A DNA stretch of 64,000 bases from Nymphaea colorata. Taxonomy: Eukaryota > Streptophyta > Magnoliopsida > Nymphaeales > Nymphaeaceae. Below are positions 1-11,910 of the stretch, piece after piece. The DNA is taken from NCBI RefSeq assembly GCF_008831285.2, contig NC_045146.1, forward strand, positions 7,948,972 through 8,012,971. Reading direction: 5' to 3'. Below the pieces are notes generated by a model that was not told where the DNA came from, searched no databases, and saw nothing but the letters and a program-made list of their open reading frames with translations. Both the position numbers and the translations under genes were made by a program. How positions within the stretch are numbered: position 1 is the first letter of the stretch; every line of letters begins with the position of its first letter.

Positions 1-3000
1 TATGGATCTAAAGATTCGTTTTGGTGTAAACTTGGGCCCAATGTTCAAAATTAGATCCAAATTACCATAAAAATGTTTGAAATTACTAAAATCATGTTTG
101 AACAAATTGAGTATTGTCTTTTGAAAAAAATTGGGATGATAACATATTCTCAAGTTGATGATCAAGTAAAAGTACATATTGTGAAGCAAGTGATAAAAGG
201 TGATGTAGCATCCCCAATAAGAAGTGCAATTTCATATGGTCAAACTGAGAAGTAAATTTTTGTCTAGTCAATGCAAGCTGAGGGAATTTCTAGGGGTTAT
301 GTGTTGTCATATATTTGCAGTAATGAAATATAAATTTTTTTGCCTACTTATATACTCAAAAGATGGATTAGGTGTGCAAAGAAAGGTGTTCTATGAAGAC
401 ATTTGATTTCTCAAACATGAACATATAAGAAAACTTCCTTAAACGAATGTTCTTCAGTTAAAGGCAATTTGTGTGTGAATGAAGGACTGCCATGTTCCAA
501 ATCTGATGTGTGCGCCTTGAAAAGGTTTGATCAATTGTTATAGGAGCTTTAAAATTTGAAGTTGACTGGCTCAAATGTGATTATTGATAAAACAAGGCAA
601 GTCAATGAACCTGTGTAAACGAAAGTGTTGCAATGCCTGAAAATAAAAGACGGACAAGTTGATTTTGTTATAGATCCTGATTGAGCTTGTGCTAAAGCAA
701 GTTCAAGGTGAATCATTTTAGGTAGCGAAAAAAGCAAATTGCATAGAAATGTTGCACTTGTTGTAGACATGGGCATGATTTGTGTGCCTGTAGTTTGACC
801 ATGAAACTAAGGTGGATATCCTTATTTCATATATTCAATTTATATAAAATTTAGATTTATGTACATGTTTTACATGTATGCAAGAATACTCAAACCGATA
901 ATGAGGATATGAAACCAATGATATGTTAGTCATGTAAAGGAACATGCCATGACAAGAGAAATAGCCTAAAAGCGAGCCATGCAAGTCATAGCTGGTTTTT
1001 TCATAAAATCTATTTCACTGAGCATATGATGTCGATGGCCCGAGGTGGAGTCCTAAATGGGATAGGGTGGCCCCCATTCTTCACTTCACCAACCCCTTGG
1101 AAACTCTGAATACAAGCCTAAATTGTTTGTACGTTCTCCCAACATCATGTTATTATAATAGTAAAGCCAAAAACTTGCAAAGTTCACTTAAGCCCTCACT
1201 TTTAATTGTGTCTTATTGGCAAAGCTTGACTCTGTGATGAGCAAAGCATTCTTTGTGAGTGCTTTATGGGAATTGCTTGTGATTTGAGCCTCATGCAATT
1301 CAAAGATGTGAGTGATTTTTCTGTTATGCAAAACTTTATGAGTGTTTTTTGGTTTGATTTTGGGAATTTGTTCCTAGCAAGGGGAAGGGTTGATCATGCC
1401 CCAAACCGAAGGCAATACATAGATGTGGGTTTTCATCCCTACTCGAATGACAAAAATACCTTTTTTTCCTCCTTAAATGCCTTCTTTTCACAACTGGTTC
1501 CAACTTCCAACCATAGCCTTCTCTCTCCTTTTCCTTCCCTTGAGAAAATGACCACAGGAGAATGTTGATTCCTCACCATAGGGCTACATAAAAGTCCATG
1601 GAAACTAGAGCAACTATTTGGGTGGGCTAGTTGTGCCTAAAGTCTTAGATGGATAAGCTATCAACCACAGCCATCTCTCCTAGAGAAGACCTTCATTTTC
1701 TTCATTTAGATAAGACCTCATGGTACAAGCTGATACTGTAATTGTATGTAGAAAGATTGTGGATGTGATCTTTATGCCTTGGATGATTTGTGGTTACTTC
1801 AACATGGCTAGAAGTGATTGTGATAAGACCAGCAAGCCACCGAAGTAGTAGACAAGCTTCATCAATTCTCAAGCAACTTGAACAAATGCCTTTCCCTTTT
1901 GGAAGTCCCATGCATGAATAAAGCGAGGCTGCTAGACAAGTATAAGCAATTAACCATTTCATTTGGAAATAAAAAGGAAGATACCTAAAGGCCTCATCCT
2001 CTTACCACCCAATGCAACCGTGTATGTTCTACATACCAGATGTTTTCATCATTTTTCTTTTGCACTAGAAGACAAAGCCAGAGTTGCCCTCCGTCCCATG
2101 TCTTGTAGACCCATGTGCAATCAATATGGAAGGGGTTGGTGGTTCGATTGAAACAAGATCGGACTATTCAGAAGCAGCTAGGTGATTCACAAGTGCTAAT
2201 GTTTGCTTCATTAAACACCCTAAATTTACTTGTTTGTTTTATACAAGATGCACCTCCACTATGGGGAGTGAATAGTGTTGTCTGTATTCTCCTTGGTTGC
2301 CGTAAGTATTGGTTATTTTTAGTTTCTTATTTAGTTATGGTTTCACCTACCTAAGACTGTTCAGTGAAGAACCTCTACCTTTATTAACCAGATAGAAAAA
2401 TTGGTTATGAAGTGTCAAACATAGTAAATATCCAACAAACAAATTACCAATACGAATAACAATTATGTCTCTACACCAGGTACGTTGTGGGATCTAAGGA
2501 GCCCTTCCCTAGTTATTGGCAGATGTTGATACTTTGGAGTCAGAAAACCACTAGCCCAATTTCTTTGGAACTTTGCCATGAATATTCCCTTTTTTCTCTA
2601 TGCATCTTCAAATATTTCTTTGCAAGAGTCTTTCATGTTGATCTGTCTTGCTCTCTAGGATAACAAAATAATGTAGATGAATAGGAATACAAATAACGAA
2701 CAATAGGTGTTCATGCCTTGTCCAAAAATATAGCTCCAAATAATATTCTAGGGGATAAATAACCCTTCACAAATCTATTGTCAAATTATTTGTGTTCCAA
2801 AACAAGCCACTACTTGAAGTCCACTACTTGTAAAGATGATGTAGATGCAGTAGTAGTCTCTTAGTGATCATTTAATGCCACAATGAGCTCTAATATGATA
2901 TTTAGTTCACCTTGGTTTCATTTTCCTTAAGCATACAAAATGATTGCCCTACACACTCTGACAACCTATGCAGAATAAGCCACAAGGATTAGACTAAGCT

Positions 3001-3780
3001 TGTGTTTGCATCCCCAATTTTTTTTTTGTTTTTGGAATGCTCTAGAAAAATGAAGTTTTATTTTAAATGAGAGAGAAAGGGACTTGCTGTCGGTACAAGG
3101 ATCGACCGTTCCCGGCGCCTTTACCAGGGGTAATCAATCCAAGGGATATACTTATTCTTGATGCATTTCGTTTTGGCTTAAACATCTTTTTCATTGTAAA
3201 TACGGTGTTGTGTTTGAGAAAATGTTGAAGATTTGATGTTTCAAACTTTTGAAAAAGTTCTTGAAGAATCACTTAAGAGTGTAAAACATTCTCATTTGAG
3301 AAAATCTTAAATTGAGAAATCTTTACAAATACCATTTGGAAAGCTTATGAACTCATATTTGAAGTGGATTTAGTGTTCTCTTAAGACTTTAAGTAGGTTT
3401 GAGGTTTTGCTCTAATTCATTTACTACCTAGTTAGAGCTCCATCTTATTTTGCTTAAGTTATTTTGGAGAGGTACTTGTAATCATAAGTGATGTTAAGTG
3501 AGTGTGAATGCATGAATGCATTGATCCTACATTATTAGAAGAGAATAATTTATTTTTACCATAACATTCATCTAAAAGCATTCCTACTATTACATACATC
3601 TAAGTTTCTTATTTTTTATTTATAAGATTGTTATAACTATTGTTATGAAAAGAGAAAAGTTTTGAAAATGGAATGAGGTTGTAGACCATCTATCATGATT
3701 CCAATATTGGGTCATTACTTGATTTTTGGTCTTGGTGAAGTCGACAATTAGGAAGTTAAAACCTTGCATCTTTGGAGAAA
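1..3780. other. AT-rich intergenic DNA, no gene recognised
   Basis: I see no conserved protein family, splice-supported exon or RNA gene here. Open frames are short (the longest is about 100 codons at 1266-1568) and of ordinary composition for random AT-rich DNA. The stretch may be decayed transposon sequence, but I found no terminal repeats or diagnostic motifs to name it. Confidence 0.5.
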
Positions 3781-4173
3781 AATATTCAAAAGAATGGAAA
3801 AGATGAAATACTCTCATAGAAAGAAAGAGAGAGAGAGAAAGAGATTTCAAAGTTCACTAAATGAAAGATTTTAAAAGAGGAGGAAATATGTATCTTTATA
3901 TGTATTTTATATGTATATACGTACATGTATATATGTATATGTATACACATATGTACATGTATGTGAAAGCTTTTAAAAATGAAGTATTAAATTAAATAAA
4001 GAGGAAAAAGAAATTCTTAAAAGAGAGAGAGAGAAAGAAATGCATATATACATGTACATATTATTTCACATACACAAATATGAAAGTTTATAAAATGAGG
4101 ATATTGATTCGAAGAGAAAGAGAGATTTTAGAGGAAAATAAATAAAGAAATGTATACACACACACACATATAT

Positions 4174-4240
<67 letters not shown>

Positions 4241-4440
4241 AAATTTATAGGAAAAGACATTTATCTTTAAGAGAAAAATAAAAGATTCTAGAGAAAGAAA
4301 ATAGAACACATATATACATGCATTCATGTGTATATGAAAATTTGTAAAATAAAATATGGAAACATAGAGAGAGAAAGATAAAGAACATCAACATGTGCAC
4401 ATATACGTATATAATATGTATATACATATGTTTCTTCATG
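3780..4440. repeat. purine-rich and dinucleotide microsatellite cluster
   Basis: Several short GA-rich tracts alternate with TA/CA-rich tracts, for example around 3822-3842 and 4023-4038. The cluster holds a compound (CA)n-(TA)n microsatellite at 4152-4238. Open frames here encode only Tyr-Ile or Cys-Val dipeptide runs and are not genes. Confidence 0.8.
4152..4238. repeat. compound (CA)n(TA)n microsatellite
   Basis: An interrupted run of CA dinucleotides passes directly into a run of TA dinucleotides. This is a simple-sequence repeat and likely to vary in length. Confidence 0.95.
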
Positions 4441-4888
4441 AGATTAAACAATTTTATGTAGGCCGGAGAGGAACTTGGGCTCATGCAAGAGCCTAAGCCA
4501 AGTCTCCAAAGCCTCATTAGAGAGAGTTCTTGCTTTCGAAAGTCTTTTGAAGAGCATGATTTCAAATATTTTTATATGTGAACATAAAACATAATTACTT
4601 CATTTGTTACAAGGAAATATGTTTCTTCCACCATTGGGTATGGAAGAAAATCAATCATACATAAAATTGAGGAGCAACACAACAAATCACTCATTGGGAT
4701 TCCTAATCAGGTGATTAAGAAAGAAACTAAGCATAATAATGACATGAAAATGCTCTTTAATATGTACATATTCGTGAAAGACATTTCTGGGTTGGACAAA
4801 CCTCAACCTCAAAATCAACATAATAATAGAGAAGAATGCAAAAATCAAACCTTCATTCTCATAGTTCATTCACATAGGGAAAACAATT

Positions 4889-5155
4889 AACTAGGCATAT
4901 ATAACAAAGCAACATTCAAGACAAGAATGAAACATGCTTTAATCATAAAATGAAATCTTATTCCTATTCGTATAGGAAAAAGATTAACTAGGCATGTAAC
5001 AAAGCAACATTCAAGACAAGAAAGATGCTTCAATCATAAAATGAAATCTTATTCTCATTCGTACAGAAAAAACAATCAACTAGGCATATATAACAAAGCA
5101 ACATTCAAGACAAAAAAAAAACCATGTTTCAATCATAAAATGAAATCGTATTCCA
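4889..5155. repeat. three-copy tandem repeat, unit about 92-97 bp
   Basis: Three direct copies begin at 4889, 4986 and 5078, each with the start AACTAGGCAT followed by an ACAAAGCAACATTCAAGAC core and an ATCATAAAATGAAATC core. The copies differ by small substitutions and by the length of an A-run. The repeat lies beside the LTR-like minus-strand promoter region at 5.16-6.44 kb and may belong to the same element. Confidence 0.85.
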
Positions 5156-5159
5156 TATT

Positions 5160-5640
5160 GACATGCTCCCGATGCACTCAAGAATAGCTCGTAACTCCGA
5201 AGAGGATGTTTGAGAGCTATCTTATATGGCCATGGACATATGAAGAAGGAAAAAGGTAAGGAAAGAAAAATGATTAGAATGTTCCTTACATACTTCTAAC
5301 AAGAATGATTTTAGAAAAATGAATACCCTTTCTTTGAATGATCCTAGATTCGCCTTGAGTGAAGCTCCGAGATGATGAAGATATTGCTCCAAGAGATCTC
5401 CTTGTACTCTCTTGATGAATTGGAATTTGGAGAGGCTTGCTCCCAAAGTTGGAGGAGAAGATGAATAAGAAGGAAAGAAGAAGAGAGAAATGGAGAAAGA
5501 GAGCTTAAAGGAAAACTCTAAGTCTTCAAGTGAGAATGCATTAGAGGTTCTCCAAGGGCTAGCTCAGGCCTAAGAGGGAAGATTGTGGGGTATTTATAGC
5601 GAGTTTTGGAGCCAAAACTCAAAATTCAAATTTTTTTGAA
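5160..5640 (-). mobile_element. possible LTR / promoter-leader region (unassigned retroelement)
   Basis: On the minus strand a TATAAATA box (5591-5598) is followed by a pyrimidine-rich leader (CTCTTTCTCC, TTCTTCCTTT and similar runs) and then a short open frame of 74 codons (5222-5446). That frame is not recognised. This order resembles the U3-R-U5 part of a plant LTR, with the 235-bp duplication at 5974-6440 lying upstream where U3 would be. I find no second LTR, no primer-binding site and no pol, so the assignment is an inference. A host promoter cannot be excluded. Confidence 0.35.
5591..5598 (-). promoter_or_regulatory. TATA box (TATAAATA) of an unassigned minus-strand promoter
   Basis: A consensus TATA box reads toward lower coordinates. 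It is followed by a C/T-rich leader, as in many plant LTR or gene promoters. No transcript is known. Confidence 0.35.
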
Positions 5641-5973
5641 TTTGACAAGATTTTCATGCGAATTTCAATTCTTTTTTTAATTATTTTCAATTTTTTTTAT
5701 AGGTTTTAACTAACCGGGATTGGACACCAGCCCTCCAAACACACTTTTAGGGTGTGGGCAGGGCAAATGGCCACCTAAAGAGTTCAAAATCACCCTCCAA
5801 CGATCAGTTTTTGAAGGAAAATGGGGCCTACGCAGTGGGCAGGCCTTGCTTCGGGTGCTGTTGCGCACCAGGCGCAAAAGCGGTCAGCGCTTGGGATACG
5901 CACGTGACAGCACGCAATGCGTTGCTGCCACTGCAGTGATCGTGTAACGCGATCGTGCAAGCGATTCCCACAT

Positions 5974-6440
5974 GCGATCATGCACGCAATCGTTGCGCGA
6001 CGTGCAAAACTACTTATTTTTTTAAATTAAATGATATGAAATAAAATGAAATAAATAAGGGCTTTTCGTATAAAAAGCATAAACTTTTTTTTAAAATTTA
6101 TTTAAAAGGTGTATAAAATTGGTTTTGTTACAAATGGGTGGTTGACTTTGTTTTAAGTGACTCCGGACTCATTTTAAATTCGAATTGGGTTCAATTGGTC
6201 GTCGACTCGCGATCGTGCACGCAATCGTTGCACGACGTGCGAAACTACTTATTTTTTAAAATTAAATGATATGAAAAATGAAATAAATAAGGGCTTTTCG
6301 TATAAAAAGCATAAACTTTTTTTAAAAATTTATTTAAAAGGTGCATAAAATTGGTTTTGTTACAAATGGGTGGTTGACTTTGTTTTAAGTGACTCCGGAC
6401 TCATTTTAAATTCGAATTGGGTCCAATTGGTCGTCGACTC
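5974..6440. repeat. tandem duplication, two copies of about 235 bp
   Basis: Copy 1 (5974-6208) and copy 2 (6209-6440) match almost base for base. Each starts with a CG-rich GCGATC(A/G)TGCACGCAATCG block and ends at GGTCGTCGACTCG. The high similarity suggests a recent duplication. It lies upstream of the TATA box at 5591-5598 in the minus-strand sense, so it could be a duplicated upstream promoter block. Confidence 0.95.
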
Positions 6441-7780
6441 GTTCTAGCGCGTGACTTAGGCTTAAAAACACGTTTTGGCGTGAGAACGAAACCTAAAACA
6501 AAGGGAAGGTCTGTGCATGCACGTGCGGCGCTCATAAATTCAAATTTTGTTGTCTTGATTTCAGTTTTGGGTTTTGAGTTTGAAACAATGAATTCAGGTC
6601 TAGACTTTGATTTTGGATCTTATTTGGATTCGAGAGTTGGATTTTAGATTTAAATCTCGCGTCTAAAGTTGAGTTCTGAATTTGTGTTTGGGTAAAAAGA
6701 ATGCAGTCTTTTGGGAATAATTTGGGGTGATAACAACTTGCAATAGACACACAACACAACATTGCTCCATTGTTCATGTAAGATGGTACACTTGTTCCTG
6801 TTCAAAAAAATGTTAAATGAATAACTATATGAGGAAAATGGCAATGGAGTTTGCCCTGTCACTGGATTAAAGACAAAATTGTTGTGCACGTCCAAAATGT
6901 AATAAACTGAATTGAAAGAGCAATTATGGACCATAAACAAAACATAAGCAAGTGCTGCCCGGCAAAATTCAAAAGATTTCAACAGAGGCTAATGCACATT
7001 CAATTTAAATTATGGGAATGAAGGGGGAAAGTCCCACACAGTGTGTCAACACTTCTTTGATGCATTAGCCATGGTCATGAATGCATTTAGTGGGCATAGG
7101 ACAAAAAGGAGAAATAGGAGTATATCAATAAAAGGCCGGTTGTCATCAGTTTGTGTTCTCGATTGTTGGCTTGCTGCCATGGAGGGCAACAAAAAAAATG
7201 GCAGGAAACCTCTACAAGATGTAGAAAGGGTTAACCATGAAACGAACATGAGAGAGAGAGAGAGCATACCTGGTGTTACCTACTGTCATTGACTGGGTCT
7301 TGAAATTGAGCCTACTAGTGCACAGTTAGGAGCCAAGTAGGAGTGGTAGCAGGAGTGAGGAGAGAGAGAGAGAGTTAAAACAATGCAAATGATGGTGAAA
7401 TCAGGGAAATCTATGGGGATTTCTCTTCTGTTTTGTCGAATTAAACCAGCACTACATAAACACCCCAAATTTTCCATCATGCTTTGTGATGCCCAGTATA
7501 CAACACACTTGGGCTAGATGCAGAAGATGGGGAATAGTGGTTTTTTCAAAGGTGGCCTGATTCCAAAATGGTTGACCTTTTTGAAATTACTTTGAAAATT
7601 GAGTCCAACTATTCATGTATGGGTGTCAGCCAATTTCCTTTTCTGTTATTTTCTTGGTCACTTCTCCCTCTTGATTTTTGTCTATTTAAAACATTAGAAT
7701 GGAATTTCTCTCCCTCTTTCTCTCTCTCCCTCCCTCTCTCTTAGAATAAAAGTGAAGGATGGATGAAGCCACTTACAAGA
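6441..7780. other. intergenic DNA, no gene recognised
   Basis: I see only short GA-type microsatellites (7253-7264, 7361-7374, CT-type around 7715-7740) and unremarkable sequence. No exon, RNA gene or transposon end is supportable. Confidence 0.5.
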
Positions 7781-8110
7781 GTCTTGTTTCATTGTTGAAT
7801 TCCATTGATTTGGATGTGAATTGGAAGAACCAAAGCTCAGATTAGTTGAATCTGCCCCCGAGTTGAACAAATCAGCTTTGGATTGGATGAATCAGTTGAA
7901 TTGATTCCCAAATCAATTCAATTTGAATCTATCATGAAATTGGTTGAACTGGTCTCAGAATCGATCAAACCAGTTCCAAATCAGCCTAAGAACCAATCAA
8001 ATCAGCTGCGGAATTGGTTGAATCAGCCTCACAATCAACTTCCATACTAGTCATATCGGCCTCAAACTGGTTGAATCAGTCCTGGAACCGGTTCACCATG
8101 TTTGAACTGG
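7780..8110. repeat. degenerate minisatellite (GGTTGAATCAG-type units)
   Basis: The words TTGAATCAG, AATTGGTTGAA, AACTGGTT and variants recur in both polarities about every 30-40 bases. This gives a strongly decayed minisatellite or low-complexity block. No open frame crosses it. Confidence 0.6.
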
Positions 8111-8448
8111 CTGGATCAGGCAAGACTTGGCTTATTGGCATTCGCCTCATTTGCAACACTTGTTTGATTCATTGAATCCACATCGCACTTGGGACTCATG
8201 TCAGCCAAGTCAAATCGCTGCCCAACACGAGGCTTGACTCTGACTTCTTGGATCTCTATAAGACTCAGACTTGTGTCAGACTCACAGATCATGTATTCCT
8301 AGAAGGATTCGTGTTTGACTCACATGTCACATGTTTAACACAATGTGACTCTTGTCTGGTTAGGGTGTATCACTAGATCGGCCTAACTGAAATGATCCAT
8401 TCAATCGAAGCCGAATTGAACTAAGTTGGGTTCGGCTAGAACCAGAAA

Positions 8449-8456
8449 CCTAGCTA
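8449..8456. repeat. left 8-bp target-site duplication of the Pack-hAT
   Basis: CCTAGCTA directly precedes the TAGGG terminus and recurs exactly at 14374-14381 after the other terminus. Confidence 0.9.
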
Positions 8457-8680
8457 TAGGGGTGCACAACAAGTCGAGTTACTCGAACTCGACTCGTTTA
8501 ACTCGACTCGTTAGTGTAAACGAGCTGCTTCATTAGTTAAACGAGTCGAGCTCGAGTTCACGAGTCAACTCATTTAACTAATCGAGTCGAGCTCGAGTTC
8601 ACTTTGCGAACTCGTTAAAGCTCGACTCGGCTTGATTAACATACCGGTTTTAAAAAAACCGGTTCACTAGTCACGACTCA
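8457..8680. repeat. left terminal and subterminal repeats of the Pack-hAT
   Basis: TAGGGGTGCACA is followed by about 200 bp of repeated ACTCGA, GAGTCGAGCTCGAG and GTTAAACGAG words in both polarities. Such arrays are typical binding platforms for hAT transposases. Confidence 0.8.
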
Positions 8681-8718
8681 CTTTGCGAACGGGAAAGGGT
8701 TTTTTTTCGTTCTAGGGT

Positions 8719-9013
8719 TTGTTAACTTTGTTTTCGTTCTCCCGCTCTCTCTCCGACTCCGACTCTCCCTCTCTGGCCTCTCGGCTCTCGCCTCCTTCTC
8801 CACCTGTGCTCCTGCCCTGCTTCACTGTGCTTCTTCTCCGCCCGCCTGTGCTCTGCGCTCCTGCTGCCCTGCGAGGCTGCGTCAGTGTACTCACTGCGGC
8901 CACTTTCGTCTCTGGAAACGCGGAGGCGAAGGAGTGCCTCCCTCTCGAGCTAACCCCGCGCAACATCGTGCTCTATCAGTACGAAGCATGCCCCTTCTGC
9001 AACAAGGTTAAAG
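8719..9013 (+). pseudogene. captured first exon of a PGES2-like thioredoxin/GST-fold protein
   Basis: The frame ends in LTPRNIVLYQYEACPFCN followed by KVK and then a GTGAAC splice donor at 9014. In plant prostaglandin-E-synthase-2-like proteins (glutaredoxin-type N-terminal domain, often organelle-targeted) this motif leads into the rest of the thioredoxin fold. The CPFC redox motif is intact. Upstream residues include AEAKECLPLELTP, similar to the linker before the domain. Nothing downstream continues the domain: the intron sequence leads into unrelated transposon DNA. It is therefore a 5' gene fragment. The more N-terminal part (from the ATG at 8719) is Ser/Pro/Leu-rich and may or may not be original. 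Seen directly: the motif and donor. Inferred: capture by the hAT element. Confidence 0.8.
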
Positions 9014-10230
9014 GTGAACCCACAGAATTTTACTTCTCTTACACTGTTCTGGTAGATTTTTTATGTGCGCCGATTTTGCGTACCGTTGGAACGTATAGTT
9101 GGCTTGTTAAGTTGAGTAGCAGAGGAAAGAAACATCGCCTGTGTGTTGTGAAAAATTTTAATGTTTCTTGCGATTACACATACCATGACACATTGGTTTT
9201 AAGTTGATCGTTCTTGATGTTCTTTTAGTGTGTTTGTTTGTTTATCACGGAAATCGAGTGTTGAAGCAAGTTCCAAGCAAGACTTATCAGTGAGAAAGTA
9301 TAAGATTCAGTAGACATTACCCTTTATTCTATTTACTTCTGGCACTGTTTTAACTCCCTGGTGTAGGACGATTATGATTTGCTTCTGACATCTACTAACT
9401 TGATGTGGATGGAAGTGACTGATGAAATTAAGACTCAAATGTTCTATAAACTGGGAATTTCTACAGACTTTTCTTTTCCTAAGGAAGCCTTCTGCTGTTA
9501 AATTTTCCAAAACCCCATTGTGTAATAGGTTCGCTGCCAGGTTGAGTCGATATAAGATACTTTATAATTCCATAGAAATTTTCAGCTTTACCCTTTTTAG
9601 GATGATAGTTGTATTTCTGAGTTTTTTTTTTGTTTAAACCAAAATACAATAATGTGGTTACCTGTTATTTCACATACAAAAAATTAAGATGAAGGAAGCA
9701 CCCTCTAGCCCCATACAAATGAATGACTTGAAGCTATCTTTATGCTTGCGACAGTAAATGCCAATTTACTCGTCCAGAAGTGCAAATTTTGATTGGCCTT
9801 GTTGTGCACATGATTGACATGTTATTTATTTATTTATTTTTTCTGCTTAAGTAGTTACTGTTGAATTTTAAGAAGCATTTTGCAAATTTTATATGCTGAA
9901 AACTTAATCTTAAGTATGTAAGATTTTTAAATTCGGACATGGGTCACAATTTGTGTTTGTGAATCCTTAGATAGCTTATATTTTGGTTATAGTGGATACC
10001 TCAAGACTGTATTATCCCTGACTGGCAAATTTCCCAAGTCTGCTAGGCTAATGTGGTATGTAGTTTGAGTCGAGATCCAACTAATTTTGGTTTACATAAC
10101 ATCATTTAGATAAAGAAAAAAAACTTTGGTTAGTTTTTTGGCCAAACTTGTTGTTACATAGTAAATGGGGGGAAAAGATCCCCATCGAAAGAAAAGATCC
10201 CCATCAAAAGAAAAAATGGAACTCCACTAC
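9014..10230. other. Pack-hAT internal spacer, no exon recognised
   Basis: The sequence after the PGES2-like donor has no recognisable continuation of that gene and no other conserved coding piece. It may be captured intron DNA or transposon filler. Confidence 0.5.
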
Positions 10231-10419
10231 CTGCAAGACCAGTAAAAGCATTCCGGCTGCCAGATAGCTGCTGAAATGAATTCAGAGGAGCTGATTCAGT
10301 TTGGGTTCCCCCACCATTGGCTTCTCCTTCACTACTCATAGCTTTTTCATTTAAATATGCTGCCTCAGTTTTATTGGTCGCACCAGGCTCAGTCAAATCT
10401 TGAGCAGAATCATCCATAA
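10231..10419 (-). pseudogene. captured exon, probably of a NUP50-like nucleoporin (tentative)
   Basis: On the minus strand an open frame reads ESAPLNSFQQLSGSRNAFTG and continues LAG up to a splice donor GTAGTG at 10230. The block (P-L-x-S-F-Q-Q-L-S-x-x-x-N-A-F-T-G-L-A-G) resembles the segment before the Ran-binding domain of plant NUP50-type nucleoporins, which help nuclear import cargo release. That family assignment is from memory of the motif, not a search. The fragment is opposite in strand to the other captured pieces. The frame is open across the fragment, but no flanking exon of the same protein is present. Confidence 0.5.
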
Positions 10420-10756
10420 ATATACTTAGATTCTTGTTTACAGTCAAATCTTTATACTAGGTTCTTTCAATTTCTGTCGCATGGATGCATCTAAATATAT
10501 GTCTGTCACACTATTTCAGTTTATGTCTTATGCTTTCAGATAACATACCATTTGCTTCCATGTTGCATGATTGTGATCATGTGAGCAGAATAGAATGAGA
10601 TTCTAGTCTACCCACCTCAAGTATCTCATTATGATGATTGAACAATCTTCTTGTTTGATTAGACGTAACTGGTAATATGCTTGTTGATGAGTAGTTTCTT
10701 TTCATGTTCAAATAGGAGAATAGCTTGAGCAGGAGGGAAAATTACTAGTTTGAAGA

Positions 10757-11458
10757 ATGACAAATTTAGGAAGCTCGAGCATTAATAAGGGCAAACAAGT
10801 ATGTGATTCGAGACCGAGTTCAAATGATGTCACAATCGGAGTACATTCCTCTAATGAAACTCCTATAGATTCGCAAGACCCTGACTATGAAGGGGTTTCA
10901 ATAGATGCTCATGAAGTACGTATAAGTGGTGCAAAAAGGTCAAGGTCAAAGACTTCTACAATATGGAATGATTTTGACGAGGTTGTTATAAATGGTATCA
11001 AAAAAGGAAAATGTAAATACTGCAGTGCACTATTTTCGATAAGTGGAGGAGACTCTACATCATCAATGAGAAGACACAAATGTTTGACACGTTTTGCTAA
11101 CAAAAAGCAAACGACTTTAAGTTTTAAATCTGGGACTACTTCAGATGTCACGAAGAAGCTTATGGAAATTGGTTCCAACATTGATGCTCAAGCAATAAGA
11201 GAGTTAATTGCAAAACTAGTGGCAACCGGAGAACATGCTTTTTCCATAGTGAATAATTGTTGGTTTAGGTTCATTCTTAGGCTTGGTTTTCCTAATTGGG
11301 TGCCAGTTTCAAGAACAACAGTTAAGAGAGATGTCATGAAATTATATGAAGATGAAAGGAAGAAATTGCTTCTTGTCTTCAAGGGTGTTGAGAAGATTGC
11401 TTTGACTACAGATATGTTGACATCAAACCAACAACTTGGATATTTGGCAACAACTTAG
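10757..11458 (+). pseudogene. truncated hAT transposase with BED zinc finger
   Basis: The 233-residue frame has a BED-type zinc finger at about residues 69-110 (a W-N-D-F-D-E start, C-K-Y-C pair, then R-R-H-K-C). A segment typical of plant hAT transposases follows, with R-T-T-V-K-R-D then I-A-L-T-T-D-M-L-T-S-N-Q-Q-L-G-Y. In full-length relatives (about 600-700 residues) the catalytic RNase-H-like core continues to a C-terminal dimerisation domain; here a TAG stops the frame shortly after the first catalytic-region motif. No C-terminal part follows, because GCN1-derived sequence takes its place. This is the element's own transposase remnant, useful for classification and unlikely to be active. 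Confidence 0.85.
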
Positions 11459-11910
11459 TATTGTTTTGAATACATAAGCATGTACATGTGTAGATCTTTT
11501 TCATGTGTATTTTTATTTTTTTCGTATGTATTTTTCTATTCTTTTCTTGTATTTTTGTTCCCTATTTTCTGCTGCCTTTGTATAAGCCGACTAGCCATTG
11601 GCTAGTTCCAAGAACGAGCTGTGTTTTCTTTGGGAGTGGGAATCAGTTCTCTTTGTATCTTTGTGCACTAGAACCACCAACTTCGTTGAGTGGCTGCCTT
11701 AGATTGTGAGATGGTTGGAGGGGGGAGCGATGGAACATTGGATCTTTATGCAAGGAATTTGTCTTGTTGATGAAGTCTAAGAAGTGCTTTTTCTGGCCTA
11801 TGTCCAACATGAGATTGCTGTCTCAGATTATAGGTACTGGCGTACTGCTTGGTCTGTGGTAGGTATCGATGAGGCGTGCTGTCTGAACATGCATGTTGCA
11901 TTTCTTCCAG
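11459..11910. other. Pack-hAT internal spacer
   Basis: T-rich sequence between the truncated transposase and the GCN1-like exons. It ends in a pyrimidine-rich acceptor (TTTCTTCCAG). No coding match is recognised. Confidence 0.4.

Noticed and set aside
4066-4327. Small proteins rich in Ile-Tyr or Cys-Val
   Set aside because: They are translations of (TA)n and (CA)n microsatellites.
8719-9207. Intact 162-residue gene for a PGES2-like protein
   Set aside because: The frame runs past a splice donor into intron-like sequence, and the rest of the thioredoxin and GST domains is missing.
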